Shown: one piece after another, positions 17,562 through 26,640 of the stretch | Numbering within the stretch: the stretch's first letter is position 1 | How the letters are laid out: every line of letters begins with the position of its first letter | Origin: Gemmiger formicilis | GTDB taxonomy: Bacteria; Bacillota; Clostridia; Oscillospirales; Ruminococcaceae | Direction of reading: 5' to 3' | Length of the DNA: 64,000 nt | NCBI RefSeq assembly: GCF_018784445.1 | Contig: NZ_WQOH01000004.1 | Coordinates: 1-64,000, forward strand | Notes under the pieces: generated by a model | Database searches by the model: none | What the model saw: only the letters and a program-made list of their open reading frames with translations | What the model was told of the DNA's origin: nothing | Program-made: the position numbers and the translations under genes

Positions 17562-18203
17562 ATGTCAAAACAAACGCTGCAACAAAAAATCCAACGTGCA
17601 CTGGCCCGGTTCACGCCGCGGCGCATTGCCATTATCATGCTGGGCACGGCGATACTCTCCTTCGGCATCCACAACATCCACCAGCGCACCGCCATCACGG
17701 AGGGCGGCATCATCGGACTGGTGCTGCTCATCAACCATTGGCTCGGCGTTCCGGCGTCGGTGGCGTCGCCCCTGTTGGATGTCATAAGTTACGCGCTGGC
17801 GTTTAAATTTTTGGGGTGGGATTTCCTGCTCTCGGCGGGTATCGCCAGCATCAGCCTGGCCGGGTTCTACCGCCTGTGGGAGTGTTTTCCCCCGATGCTG
17901 CCTGATCTGACGCCCTGGCCGCTGGCGGCGGCGCTGCTGGGCGGTGTGTTCGTCGGCGTGGGCGTCGGGCTGATCGTGCGGCAGGGCGGATCCAGCGGCG
18001 GCGACGACGCGCTGGCCCTCGTCATCCACAAGCTGACCGGGTGGCGACTCTCCCGCGCGTACCTTTTTACCGATTTAACGGTGCTTTTTGCGTCGCTGTC
18101 CTACATTCCGTTCCGGCGCATCGCCTATTCGCTGGTCACGGTCACGGTGTCGTCGCTGCTCATCGACTACATCAAGGATTTCCGCACAAAAACAAATGTG
18201 TAA
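17562..18203 (+). CDS. YitT-family membrane protein
   Basis: 213 residues with five or six membrane helices. The motifs ITEGGIIGLVLLINHWLG and RQGGSSGGDDALALVI match the YitT/DUF161 family (the family pattern is GGxxG with later GGSTGGTDIIA-like repeats). The usual C-terminal DUF2179 domain is absent, making this a short form. Function in the family is unproven; some members are proposed transporters. The ATG at 17562 follows AAGGAG and lies 20 bases after a -10 box. Confidence 0.8.
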   Translation: MSKQTLQQKIQRALARFTPRRIAIIMLGTAILSFGIHNIHQRTAITEGGIIGLVLLINHWLGVPASVASPLLDVISYALAFKFLGWDFLLSAGIASISLAGFYRLWECFPPMLPDLTPWPLAAALLGGVFVGVGVGLIVRQGGSSGGDDALALVIHKLTGWRLSRAYLFTDLTVLFASLSYIPFRRIAYSLVTVTVSSLLIDYIKDFRTKTNV

Positions 18204-18218
18204 AAACCGCCGGAACGC

Positions 18219-18247
18219 TTGTACACACGGGAATTTTGCGGTATAAT
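18219..18247 (+). promoter_or_regulatory. Promoter of the lipoprotein gene
   Basis: TTGTAC (18219-18224), 17-bp spacer, TATAAT (18242-18247), 45 bases before the ATG. Confidence 0.75.
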
Positions 18248-18291
18248 AATCTGTGTATTTTTGCAGACATCACCCATTGGAGGTTCACGAT

Positions 18292-18918
18292 ATGAAACTT
18301 ACCCGCAAGCTCGCGGCGCTGGCTATGGCCGTGCTGCTGGCAGTCAGCCTGACGGCCTGCTCCCCCAAAGAGTGGGCACAGAATGTTGTCGTCAATCTGG
18401 TCCACAAGCTGGGCCTGGTCGAGGAATCCGACGAGGAGGACACCGACACCACCACGAAAGCCCCCGCAGGCGGCAGCGTGGAGTTCCCCGCCGAGATGGA
18501 TACCGACTCCGCCCGTGTGGTGACTTACCCGGTGGATGATACGCTGTATGTCTCCTTCAACGGCATTGCCAACCGCTCCACTGAGTATTTCGTCGCGGGC
18601 GGCGACAGCATGACCGTGACCGGCTATGCGTCTACCGAGGCCAGCAGCGAGAACTATATGTACTTCAAGATCGCGTTCTGGGAGCTTTCCGACGATAAGA
18701 CGATGACAAGCTATGTGCCGGACTCGACGATCTACTTCCGCGCCGACGAGGCTGACTACCAGTACACCATTACCGGCCTGACCGCAGGCAAGCAGTACAA
18801 AATCACCATCAGCTATGACAACGGCAACAAATACTACGTTACCGGCGGCCTGAAGGTGGAGGGCCTGGGCAGCACCGAGCTGAACACCTACGGCGACGAG
18901 GAAACCACCAACAGTTAA
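18292..18918 (+). CDS. Lipoprotein of unknown function
   Basis: 208 residues. Signal peptide ends in the lipobox LTAC (Cys near 23), so it should be anchored on the outer face of the membrane. An acidic, threonine-rich linker (EESDEEDTDTTTK) precedes a probable beta-sandwich domain with fibronectin-like spacing (YTITGLTAGKQYKITISYDN). No family is recognised. GGAGG lies eight bases before the ATG. Single-gene unit with promoter and terminator. Confidence 0.8.
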   Translation: MKLTRKLAALAMAVLLAVSLTACSPKEWAQNVVVNLVHKLGLVEESDEEDTDTTTKAPAGGSVEFPAEMDTDSARVVTYPVDDTLYVSFNGIANRSTEYFVAGGDSMTVTGYASTEASSENYMYFKIAFWELSDDKTMTSYVPDSTIYFRADEADYQYTITGLTAGKQYKITISYDNGNKYYVTGGLKVEGLGSTELNTYGDEETTNS

Positions 18919-18930
18919 AAACAGGCAACA

Positions 18931-18967
18931 ATGCCGCCCGCGCCGCAGATGGCCGGGCGGCATTTTT
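18931..18967 (+). terminator. Terminator after the lipoprotein gene
   Basis: ATGCCGCCCG/CGGGCGGCAT stem followed by TTTTT. Confidence 0.85.
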
Positions 18968-18978
18968 GATGATACATC

Positions 18979-19010
18979 GTAGGGGCCGGTGCTTGCCATC
19001 GGCCCGCAGG
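18979..19010. repeat. Short GTAGGGGCC palindrome
   Basis: GTAGGGGCCGGTGCTTGCC/ATCGGCCCGCAGG, a member of the short GTAGGGGC family. Confidence 0.5.
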
Positions 19011-19042
19011 AAAGTACAACACAGAGGGAAAAGGGGAAAATT

Positions 19043-19948
19043 ATGGACAAAAAACAGCTGCGCAACACCTTATTGCTGGTGTGCGGCGCATTCATCTGGG
19101 GCACAGCTTTCGTCGCGCAGAGCGTCGGCAGCGACTACATGGGGCCGTACACGTTTTTGGCGGGCCGCAGCTGGCTGGCCTGCGTGTTCCTGCTGGGGCT
19201 GATGGCTGTGCTGCGCAAGATGGGCAGGACGAATACCGCCGCCGAGCCGGGGTTCTGGCAGAACAAAAAGGTGCTGGTCAAGGGCGGTATTTTCTGCGGT
19301 GCGGCGCTGTTTGCGGCGTCGGCGGCGCAGCAGATGGGCATTGGCACCACCAGCACGGCCAAGGCTGGGTTTATGACGGCGCTCTATGTGGTGCTGGTGC
19401 CGGTCACGAGCATCTTTTTTGGCAGCCGCCCCGGCGTCAAGCTGTGGGGCTGCGTGGTGGTCAGTGTGGTGGGGCTGTATCTGCTCTGCCTGGCGGGCCG
19501 CGATACCCTGAGCCTGACCGGCGGCGAGTGGCAGCTGCTGCTCTGCGCGGCGCTGTTCACGCTGCAAATTATGCTGGTCAACCATTTCAGCCCCCAGCTG
19601 GACGGCATCCAGCTGAGTTTTATGCAGTTCTTAGTGGTGTCGGTGCTGTCCACTGTGTTTATGTTTGCGTTTGAAACGCCGACCGTCGAGCAGTTCCGCG
19701 GCGCGGCGGTGTCCATTGCCTACTGCGGCATCATGTCCAGCGGCGTGGCCTACACGCTGCAGATCGTCGGCCAGAAGGAGTTGGATCCGACGATTGCCAG
19801 CCTTGCCATGTGCCTGGAGAGTGTGTTCAGCGCCCTGGCCGGTTGGCTGATTTTGGGCGAGACGCTGTCCGCCACCGAGTTGTGCGGCTGCGTTTTGATG
19901 TTTGGGGCCATTGTGGCGAGCCAGCTGCCGGAGAAAAAGCGCAGCTAA
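19043..19948 (+). CDS. EamA/DMT-family transporter
   Basis: 301 residues, ten predicted membrane helices in two EamA repeats; the first begins LLLVCGAFIWGTAFVAQ and the second near LLLCAALFTLQIMLVNHF. The family exports amino acids, nucleotides or drugs; the substrate cannot be told from sequence. The ATG at 19043 follows AAGGGGAAAA. The ABC exporter pair starts 110 bases downstream. Confidence 0.85.
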   Translation: MDKKQLRNTLLLVCGAFIWGTAFVAQSVGSDYMGPYTFLAGRSWLACVFLLGLMAVLRKMGRTNTAAEPGFWQNKKVLVKGGIFCGAALFAASAAQQMGIGTTSTAKAGFMTALYVVLVPVTSIFFGSRPGVKLWGCVVVSVVGLYLLCLAGRDTLSLTGGEWQLLLCAALFTLQIMLVNHFSPQLDGIQLSFMQFLVVSVLSTVFMFAFETPTVEQFRGAAVSIAYCGIMSSGVAYTLQIVGQKELDPTIASLAMCLESVFSALAGWLILGETLSATELCGCVLMFGAIVASQLPEKKRS

Positions 19949-20058
19949 AAAGGCCCCCTTGTCAAAAGGGACTGTCCGAGCCGGCGAGGTCCGGGGCTTT
20001 GCAGCCTTCCCATCGTTACCCATTCCCTTCCCGCATAACGTCCCAAAGGAGGTCTCCT

Positions 20059-21810
20059 ATGCAGGACCTGCGCATGATTTTTGGTTACGGTAAACCCTAC
20101 CGCAAAGACCTGTTTGCGGCGGTGGGGCTTATCTTTGTTGAATGTATCTTTGAAATGGTCATCCCCGTGCTGATGTCTACCCTGGTGGACGACGGCGTGC
20201 CGGACCACAATATGGCCGTCATCTTCCGGCAGGGCGGGCTGATGATTCTCTGCGCGGTGCTGGCGCTCATTACCGGTCTGCTCTATGCCCGGTACGCCGC
20301 GCGGTTTGCCAACGGCTTTGCGTCGGAGCTGCGCCTGGCGGAGTATGCCGCCGTGCAGAAATTCGACTTCGCGAACCTTGACCGTTTCTCCAATGCGTCC
20401 CTCGTCACCCGCATGACCACCGACGTTACCGTCATGCTCAACGCTGTCAATACCGGCCTGCGGCCGTTGGTGCGCAGCCCGGTCATGCTGGGCATGGGCC
20501 TTGCTATGGCCTGCGTGCTCAGCCCGCGGCTGACGCTGGTTTTCCTCATCACAACGCCGATCCTTGCTGCCGTGCTGGCTTGGATCGTCTCGAAAGTCGG
20601 CCCGCTCTATGGCCGCCAGCAGAGCGCTGTGGACCACCTCAATGGCCGCATCCAGGAATCCCTCACCGCCATCCGCGCCATCAAGGCGTTCGTGCGCGGC
20701 GACTATGAGAACGATCAGTTCAACACCGTCAACGCCGAACTCAGCGACGCTTCGACCGAGACGTTCCGCTATGCCGTGCTCAACCTGCCCGCATTCCAGG
20801 CCGTCATGTACACGGCCATCGTCTGCATTCTCTGGTTCGGCGGCGGCTTTGTGCTGCATGGCACCATGAGCGTCGGCCAGCTGACTGCCTTTTTGAGCTA
20901 CGTTTTGCAGGTGCTCAACTCGGTCATGATGTTCTCCGGCGTGTTTCTCCAGATGTCTCGTTCGCTGGCCAGCGCCCGCCGCATCCGCGAGGTGCTGACA
21001 GAGCAGCCCGATTTGGCCAACGCCGCCGCGCCGGTGGAGACGATCCCCGACGGCCGGATCGATTTTGACCACGTTAGCTTCAAATACAACGCAAAGGCGG
21101 AGAAAAACGCCCTGTCCGACATCACGCTGCACATCCCCGCCGGTGCGACGGTGGGCATTATCGGCGGCACTGGCGCGGCCAAAACGACGCTGGTGCAGCT
21201 GATCCCCCGCCTCTACGATGCCACCGAGGGCACCGTCAAGGTCGGCGGGCATGACGTGCGTGACTACGACCTGGCCGCTCTGCGGGATGCTGTGGGAATT
21301 GTGCTGCAAAAGAACCTGCTGTTCTCCGGGTCGATCCGCGACAACCTCAAATGGGGCAGCCCCGATGCCACCGACGACGACCTGTGGGCCGCCTGCCGCG
21401 CCGCCCACGCCGATGAATTTCTGAACCGTATGCCCCAGGGCCTTGACACCGACCTGGGCCAGGGCGGGTGCAATGTCTCCGGCGGGCAGAAGCAGCGTCT
21501 TTGCATTGCCCGCACGCTGCTCAAACACCCCAAGGTGCTGATTTTTGACGACTCCACCAGCGCCGTGGATACGGCCACCGAGTCCGGCATCCGCCGCGCG
21601 CTGGCCGAGCTGGGCGACGTGACCAAGCTCATCATTGCCCAGCGCATCTCGTCGGTCCAGAGCGCGGACATCATCGTGATTCTGGACGACGGCCGTTTGC
21701 ACGCCGTTGGCACCCATGACGAACTGCTGAAAAAGGATACGATCTATCAGGAAATTTACAATTCCCAGATGAAAGGGGGCGACGCAGATGGCGAAAGCAT
21801 TCGGCGGTAA
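20059..21810 (+). CDS. Heterodimeric ABC exporter, degenerate-site subunit
   Basis: 583 residues: six-helix type IV exporter domain (1-300), then a nucleotide-binding domain. Walker A reads IIGGTGAAKTTL, with alanine where the last glycine of GxxGxGKT should be. Walker B reads LIFDDSTSAVD, with aspartate for the catalytic glutamate. The ABC signature VSGGQ is intact. This is the pattern of the non-catalytic half of pairs such as TM287/288. The ATG at 20059 follows AAAGGAGG. The partner gene overlaps by 23 bases. Substrate unknown, probably a drug, lipid or peptide. Confidence 0.92.
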   Translation: MQDLRMIFGYGKPYRKDLFAAVGLIFVECIFEMVIPVLMSTLVDDGVPDHNMAVIFRQGGLMILCAVLALITGLLYARYAARFANGFASELRLAEYAAVQKFDFANLDRFSNASLVTRMTTDVTVMLNAVNTGLRPLVRSPVMLGMGLAMACVLSPRLTLVFLITTPILAAVLAWIVSKVGPLYGRQQSAVDHLNGRIQESLTAIRAIKAFVRGDYENDQFNTVNAELSDASTETFRYAVLNLPAFQAVMYTAIVCILWFGGGFVLHGTMSVGQLTAFLSYVLQVLNSVMMFSGVFLQMSRSLASARRIREVLTEQPDLANAAAPVETIPDGRIDFDHVSFKYNAKAEKNALSDITLHIPAGATVGIIGGTGAAKTTLVQLIPRLYDATEGTVKVGGHDVRDYDLAALRDAVGIVLQKNLLFSGSIRDNLKWGSPDATDDDLWAACRAAHADEFLNRMPQGLDTDLGQGGCNVSGGQKQRLCIARTLLKHPKVLIFDDSTSAVDTATESGIRRALAELGDVTKLIIAQRISSVQSADIIVILDDGRLHAVGTHDELLKKDTIYQEIYNSQMKGGDADGESIRR

Positions 21811-23644
21811 GCGCCCGCAAAACCTGCGCCACACCCTGCGCCGCTTCGGTGATTACCTCGGCCACCACAAGCGCAAACTGGCACTGATCGGCGTGCTGAC
21901 GTCCATCAGCGCCCTGGCCGCCCTGATTGGCACCTACATGATACGCCCGGCCGTCAACGGCATTCTGGAAAACGGCAGTCTTGCCTACCTGGCCGGGGTC
22001 GTGGCGTTCACGGCGTTCGTCTACCTCATCGGCGCGCTGTCCACCCTGGGCTACACCCAGCTCATGGTCCGCACGGCGCAGCGTATCACCCAGGAAATCC
22101 GCAGCGACCTGTTTGCCCACCTGCAGACGATGCCCCTGAACTTCTTTGACACGAACCGCAAGGGCGATTTGATGAGCCTGTTCACCAACGATGTGGACAC
22201 GATTTCCGACGCGCTGAACAACAGCTTTGCGGTGGTCATTCAGATGTTTATACAGATCGCAGGCACGCTGTTTTTGCTGTTCGTGCTCAACTGGCGGCTC
22301 TCGCTGCTGGTCGTGGTGGGCTACATTGCCATGTTCTGGTACATCAACTACTCCACCAGGCGCAGCCGCGCCTACTACGCCAGCCAGCAGGCCAGCTTGG
22401 GCGAGCTGGACGCCTACATGGAGGAAATGATCGCGGGCCAGAAGGTGGTCAAGGTCTTTAACCACCAGCAGGCCGACATGGCCGCCTTTGCCGCCCGCAA
22501 CGAAAAACTGCGCCAAGCCGGCACCGGTGCCCAGAGCTACGCCGCCACGATGATCCCCGCCGTCGTCAGTATCGGTTACATCAACTACGCCATCATTGCG
22601 GTGGTGGGCGGCCTGATGGTTATGTGGGGCTGGTCCGATTTGGGCAGCCTGGCAAGCTACCTGGTGTTTGTGCGCCAGACAACCCTGCCCATCAACCAGT
22701 TTACCCAGCAGGGCAACTTTTTGTTGGCGGCGCTGGCGGGCGCGGAGCGTATCTTTACGGTCATGGAAGAGCGCCCCGAGATCGACGAGGGCACGGTGGA
22801 GCTGGTCCGCGTGCGGGAAAACGCCGACGGCACCCTGACCGAATGCGCCGAAAAGACCGGCCGTTGGGCCTGGTGTGACCGCAGCCGCCCCGATGTGCCG
22901 CCCGAGCCGTTGACCGGCGATGTGCGGTTCCACGACGTCAGCTTTGGCTACACGCCCGAGCGGATGATTTTGCAAAACCTCTCGCTTTACGCCAAACCGG
23001 GCCAGAAAATCGCCTTCGTTGGCTCCACCGGCGCGGGCAAAACGACCATCACCAATTTGATAAACCGCTTCTATGAGGTGTCCGGCGGCTCCATCACCTA
23101 CGATGGGATGGATGTGCGGCTTATCAAGAAAAATGATCTGCGCCGTTCGCTGGGTGTCGTCCTGCAGGATACACATTTGTTCACCGGCACCGTGGCGGAC
23201 AACATCCGTTTCGGCAAGCTGGATGCCACGCAGGAGGAAATTGAGCGGGCGGCCAGGATCGCCAACGCGGACTCCTTCATCCGCCGCCTGCCCAGGGGGT
23301 ATGACACGATGGTCACGGCTGACGGTGCGAATCTGAGCCAGGGACAACGGCAGCTGCTGGCCATTGCCCGCGCGGCGGTGGCTGACCCGCCGGTACTTAT
23401 ATTGGACGAAGCAACGTCGAGTATTGACACCCGCACCGAGGCGCTCATCCAAAAAGGCATGGACGGCCTGATGGAGGGCCGCACGGTGTTTGTCATCGCG
23501 CACCGGCTGTCCACCGTGCGCAACGCCGACGCCATCATTGTGCTGGAACACGGGCATATCATTGAGCGCGGCACCCATGAGGAACTGCTGGCAAAGCAGG
23601 GTGAATACTACCAGCTCTACCACGGTATGTTCGAGCTGTCGTGA
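21788..23644 (+). CDS. Heterodimeric ABC exporter, catalytic subunit
   Basis: 618 residues with six membrane helices and a C-terminal ATPase. Walker A FVGSTGAGKTTI and Walker B LILDEATSSID are canonical. The signature is LSQGQ rather than LSGGQ. The active ATP site would pair this Walker A/B with the VSGGQ of the partner, and the degenerate site would pair the other halves. A 40-residue insertion (ELVRVRENADGTLTECAEK..) separates the two domains. AAAGGGGG precedes the ATG within the upstream gene. Confidence 0.93.
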   Translation: MAKAFGGKRPQNLRHTLRRFGDYLGHHKRKLALIGVLTSISALAALIGTYMIRPAVNGILENGSLAYLAGVVAFTAFVYLIGALSTLGYTQLMVRTAQRITQEIRSDLFAHLQTMPLNFFDTNRKGDLMSLFTNDVDTISDALNNSFAVVIQMFIQIAGTLFLLFVLNWRLSLLVVVGYIAMFWYINYSTRRSRAYYASQQASLGELDAYMEEMIAGQKVVKVFNHQQADMAAFAARNEKLRQAGTGAQSYAATMIPAVVSIGYINYAIIAVVGGLMVMWGWSDLGSLASYLVFVRQTTLPINQFTQQGNFLLAALAGAERIFTVMEERPEIDEGTVELVRVRENADGTLTECAEKTGRWAWCDRSRPDVPPEPLTGDVRFHDVSFGYTPERMILQNLSLYAKPGQKIAFVGSTGAGKTTITNLINRFYEVSGGSITYDGMDVRLIKKNDLRRSLGVVLQDTHLFTGTVADNIRFGKLDATQEEIERAARIANADSFIRRLPRGYDTMVTADGANLSQGQRQLLAIARAAVADPPVLILDEATSSIDTRTEALIQKGMDGLMEGRTVFVIAHRLSTVRNADAIIVLEHGHIIERGTHEELLAKQGEYYQLYHGMFELS

Positions 23645-23747
23645 GTCATATGCAGTCTTGTGTCCCTGCGTTACGCACAAATTTACAAAAACGTCGTCGA
23701 AACGGCGGCGAAACTTAATTTAATAAAGCTGTAACTGCTTTTTGGTA

Positions 23748-23775
23748 TTGACTTTTACCGACGGTGTGCTATAAT
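23748..23775 (+). promoter_or_regulatory. Promoter of the first amino-acid importer
   Basis: TTGACT (23748-23753), 16-bp spacer, TATAAT (23770-23775), followed within 35 bases by an intrinsic terminator. Confidence 0.75.
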
Positions 23776-23802
23776 TATAAGTACGATACAGCAGAAACTA
23801 TC

Positions 23803-23846
23803 AAGGGCGATAGCAGCATGGTCCCATGGCGCTATTGCCCTTTTTT
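23803..23846 (+). terminator. Leader terminator (attenuator candidate) before the amino-acid importer
   Basis: AAGGGCGATAGC and GCTATTGCCC form a long stem with an inner ATGG/CCAT, then TTTTTT. It lies between the promoter and the binding-protein start. An overlapping CTATC-AAGGGC-GATAG hairpin (near 23798-23813) would compete with it, so transcription may be conditional. Confidence 0.7.
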
Positions 23847-23910
23847 GGTTCCTGCATCGGCCCGCCGCGCGGCGGCGGAAAAATTTGTGGAGTGGAAAGG
23901 AAAGTATCTC

Positions 23911-24726
23911 ATGAAAAAACTGCTTGCATTCGGTGTGGCCTCCGTCATGGCCCTGTCTCTCGCTGCCTGCGGCGGTGCATCCTCCACGGCTGCTTCCTCG
24001 GAAGCCGCCGACACTGCCTCCTCTGAGGCTGCCACCACCGAGGCCACCGGCAAAAAGTGGACCATCGCTACCGACACGGTGTTCAAGCCCTTTGAGTACA
24101 CCGACGCCTCCGGCAATTTTGTCGGCATCGACGTAGACATCCTGGCGGCCATCGCCGAGGACCAGGGCTTTGAGTATGAGCTCAAGAGCCTGGGCTGGGA
24201 TGCTTCCATCGCGGCCTGCCAGGCCGGCCAGGCTGACGGCATGATCGCCGGCGCCTCCATCACCGATGAGCGCAAGGCGAGCGGCTGGACCTTCTCCGAC
24301 GGCTACTATGACAGCACCCAGACCCTGACCGTGGGCGCGGATTCCACCATCGCCGGCTTCGCCGACCTGAGCGGCCAGACCATTGCCGTCAAGACCGGCA
24401 CCCAGGGTGCTTCTTATGCTGAGAGCCTGAAGGACGAGTACGGCTTCAACATCACCTACTTTGAGGATTCCCCCACGATGTACCAGGCTGTCCTGGGCGG
24501 CCAGTGCGTTGGCTGCTTTGAGGATACCCCCATCATGAAGGCCTCCATCAAGGACGGCGACCTGGCCCTGAAGGTTTTGGATGACACCGCCAGCGACCCC
24601 GCCCCCTACGGCTTCGCCATCTTCAACGCTGACAACCAGGAGCTGCTGGATGCCTTCAACGCCGGTCTGGCTGACATCAAGGCCAACGGCAAGTATGATG
24701 AGATCCTGGCAAAGTACCTGGGCTAA
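23911..24726 (+). CDS. Polar amino-acid ABC importer, substrate-binding lipoprotein
   Basis: 271 residues. Lipobox LAAC near residue 20, a low-complexity Ala/Ser/Thr/Glu linker to about residue 45, then an SBP family 3 domain (WTIATDTVFKPFEYTD, GIDVDILAAIAE, VKTGTQG). It captures a polar amino acid outside the membrane for the permease and ATPase encoded next. Exact substrate not determinable. The start ATG 23911 follows AAAGGAAAG. Confidence 0.9.
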   Translation: MKKLLAFGVASVMALSLAACGGASSTAASSEAADTASSEAATTEATGKKWTIATDTVFKPFEYTDASGNFVGIDVDILAAIAEDQGFEYELKSLGWDASIAACQAGQADGMIAGASITDERKASGWTFSDGYYDSTQTLTVGADSTIAGFADLSGQTIAVKTGTQGASYAESLKDEYGFNITYFEDSPTMYQAVLGGQCVGCFEDTPIMKASIKDGDLALKVLDDTASDPAPYGFAIFNADNQELLDAFNAGLADIKANGKYDEILAKYLG

Positions 24727-24795
24727 CAAGCGATAAAGCACGCGGGGACGCCTGTTTTTGCGGGCGGCCCCGCTTTTGCGGCCTCTGCGAAAATC

Positions 24796-24943
24796 CCTTG
24801 CCCTCCCCCGCGAGGGGGAGGGTGGCGCCGCAGCGCCGGGTGAGGGCCGAGTCTGCCGGGCCGCCTCATACAGGGGCAGCTGCGGGCAGGCCGCCCCTCA
24901 TCAGGCCGCTTTGCGGCCACCTTCCCCCGAGGGGGGAAGCCTT
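24796..24943. repeat. Dispersed repeat family 1, copy D
   Basis: CCTTGCCCTCCCCCGCGAGGGGGAGGG start, GCCCCTCATCAGGCCGCTTTGCGG interior, CCTTCCCCCGAGGGGGGAAGCC end. It separates the binding protein from the permease gene. Just before it, a GCGGGG/CCCCGC stem with TTTT (24742-24776) may act as a partial terminator. Confidence 0.75.
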
Positions 24944-24975
24944 GTATCCAACTACCCCGAAAGGAGTCTTGACCC

Positions 24976-25671
24976 TTGGCTAAAATTCTTGCAAACTACG
25001 GCGGGCTGCTGGCGGCCGCTATGGGCCAGACGCTGCTGCTGGCGCTGTGCGGGCTGTTCTTTGCCTGCATCATCGGCCTGGTCGTCGGCCTGATGAGTGT
25101 CGTCAAAAACCGAGCCTGCAACATCATCGCTACGATTTTTGTTGACGTCATCCGCGGCGTGCCCATGATCGTGCTTGCGTTCTACGTGTTCTTTGCGGTG
25201 CCGATGCTGCTCAACAACATCATGCACCTGAATACCATGCTAGGCATCAACACGCAGCTCACGCTGACCGCCCTGCAGGCAGGCACCATCTGCCTGGCGC
25301 TGAACTGCGGTGCATACATGGCGGAAATTATCCGCGCCGGTATCGAGAGCGTGGACAAGGGCCAGATGGAGGCCGCCCGCAGCCTGGGCCTGTCGTACTG
25401 GAAGGCCATGGCCAAGGTCGTGCTGCCCCAGGCCATCCGCACGATGATCCCCTCCATCATCAACCAGTTCATCATCACGCTGAAAGACACGTCCATCCTG
25501 TCGGTCATCGGCTTCCCCGAGCTGGTCAACACTGCCAAGAACGTCGTGGCCAACACGATGAGCGCGTTCCAGGTGTGGAGCATTGTCGCGCTGATGTACC
25601 TGATCGTCATTACACTGCTGTCCCGCCTTGCCAAGCGGGTGGAGAGGAGGCTCAACCGTGGGCGTCAATAA
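24976..25671 (+). CDS. Polar amino-acid ABC importer, permease
   Basis: 231 residues, about five membrane helices, HisM/GlnP type. The ATPase-docking EAA loop reads [20 protein letters not shown], preceded by [15 protein letters not shown]. It starts at TTG 24976 with AAAGGAG nine bases upstream. It overlaps the ATPase gene and together with the binding protein makes a complete importer. Confidence 0.9.
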   Translation: MAKILANYGGLLAAAMGQTLLLALCGLFFACIIGLVVGLMSVVKNRACNIIATIFVDVIRGVPMIVLAFYVFFAVPMLLNNIMHLNTMLGINTQLTLTALQAGTICLALNCGAYMAEIIRAGIESVDKGQMEAARSLGLSYWKAMAKVVLPQAIRTMIPSIINQFIITLKDTSILSVIGFPELVNTAKNVVANTMSAFQVWSIVALMYLIVITLLSRLAKRVERRLNRGRQ

Positions 25672-26404
25672 GCAGAATGTCAAAATTCACGTTGAGCATT
25701 TGAAAAAAAACTTCGGCAACCTCGAGGTCCTGCGCGATGTATCGACGGATATCTATGAGGGCGAGGTCGTTGTCATCCTAGGCCCCTCCGGCAGCGGCAA
25801 GTCGACTTTTCTGCGCTGCCTGAACCGCCTGGAAGAAATCACCGGCGGCACAGTCATTGTGGATGGCCACGACCTGACCGACAAGAAAACCGATTTGAAC
25901 AAAGTGCGCGAGAATGTCGGCATGGTGTTCCAGCACTTCAACCTGTTCAATAACCTCAACGTCATGGGCAACATGACGTTGGCCCCGGTGGAGCTGAAAA
26001 AGGCCACGAAGGGCGAAGCCAAGGAGAAGGCTCTGCACCTGCTGAACCGCGTGGGTCTGTCCGACAAGGCCGAAGCCTACCCGGCGCAGCTGTCCGGCGG
26101 CCAGAAGCAGCGCGTGGCTATTGCCCGCGCCCTGGCCATGGACCCGGATATCATGCTGTTTGACGAGCCGACCAGTGCGCTGGACCCGGAAATGGTCGGT
26201 GAAGTCCTGCAAGTCATGAAGCAGCTTGCCGCCGAGGGTATGACGATGGTCGTTGTCACCCACGAGATCGGCTTTGCCCGCGAGGTCGCCAGCCGTGTGA
26301 TCTTCATGGAGGGTGGGTATATCGTCGAGGAAGGTACCCCCGACGAGGTCATCAACCACCCGAAACAGAAGCGGACGATCGATTTCTTGAGTAAGGTGCT
26401 GTAA
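25658..26404 (+). CDS. Polar amino-acid ABC importer, ATPase
   Basis: 248 residues, GlnQ/HisP type. Walker [11 protein letters not shown]-loop [10 protein letters not shown], signature LSGGQKQR, Walker [13 protein letters not shown] and the H-loop VVVTHE are intact. I use GTG 25658, seven bases after AGGAGG, which overlaps the permease end by 14 bases. The longer frame starting at 25628 would put the start before the ribosome-binding site. Confidence 0.92.
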   Translation: MGVNKQNVKIHVEHLKKNFGNLEVLRDVSTDIYEGEVVVILGPSGSGKSTFLRCLNRLEEITGGTVIVDGHDLTDKKTDLNKVRENVGMVFQHFNLFNNLNVMGNMTLAPVELKKATKGEAKEKALHLLNRVGLSDKAEAYPAQLSGGQKQRVAIARALAMDPDIMLFDEPTSALDPEMVGEVLQVMKQLAAEGMTMVVVTHEIGFAREVASRVIFMEGGYIVEEGTPDEVINHPKQKRTIDFLSKVL

Positions 26405-26417
26405 GCGGAAAACAGAT

Positions 26418-26560
26418 AAAGCCTTCCCCTTGGGGGGAAGGTGGCCGCAGGCCGGATGAGGGGCGCGTTTGCCGCTGCTGCCCGTGAACGGGTGGTAACG
26501 GCAAACGCGCCCCTCATCAGTCTGCTTCGCAGACAGCTTCTCCCTCAGGAGAAGCCTTTT
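26418..26560. repeat. Dispersed repeat family 1, copy E
   Basis: AAGCCTTCCCCTTGGGGGGAAGG to CTTCTCCCTCAGGAGAAGCC with GCCGGATGAGGGGCGCG and CGCGCCCCTCATCAGTCTGC inside. Confidence 0.8.
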
Positions 26561-26572
26561 TATATCCCCCTC

Positions 26573-26601
26573 TTGAACTTAAAGTTAAAGTTTGCTACAA
26601 T
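26573..26601 (+). promoter_or_regulatory. Promoter of the aldo/keto reductase gene
   Basis: TTGAAC (26573-26578), 17-bp spacer, TACAAT (26596-26601). The spacer contains AAAGTTAAAG. Confidence 0.75.
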
Positions 26602-26640
26602 GTTCCCGGAGGCAACAACTTGTGAAAGGAGCATTTACAA

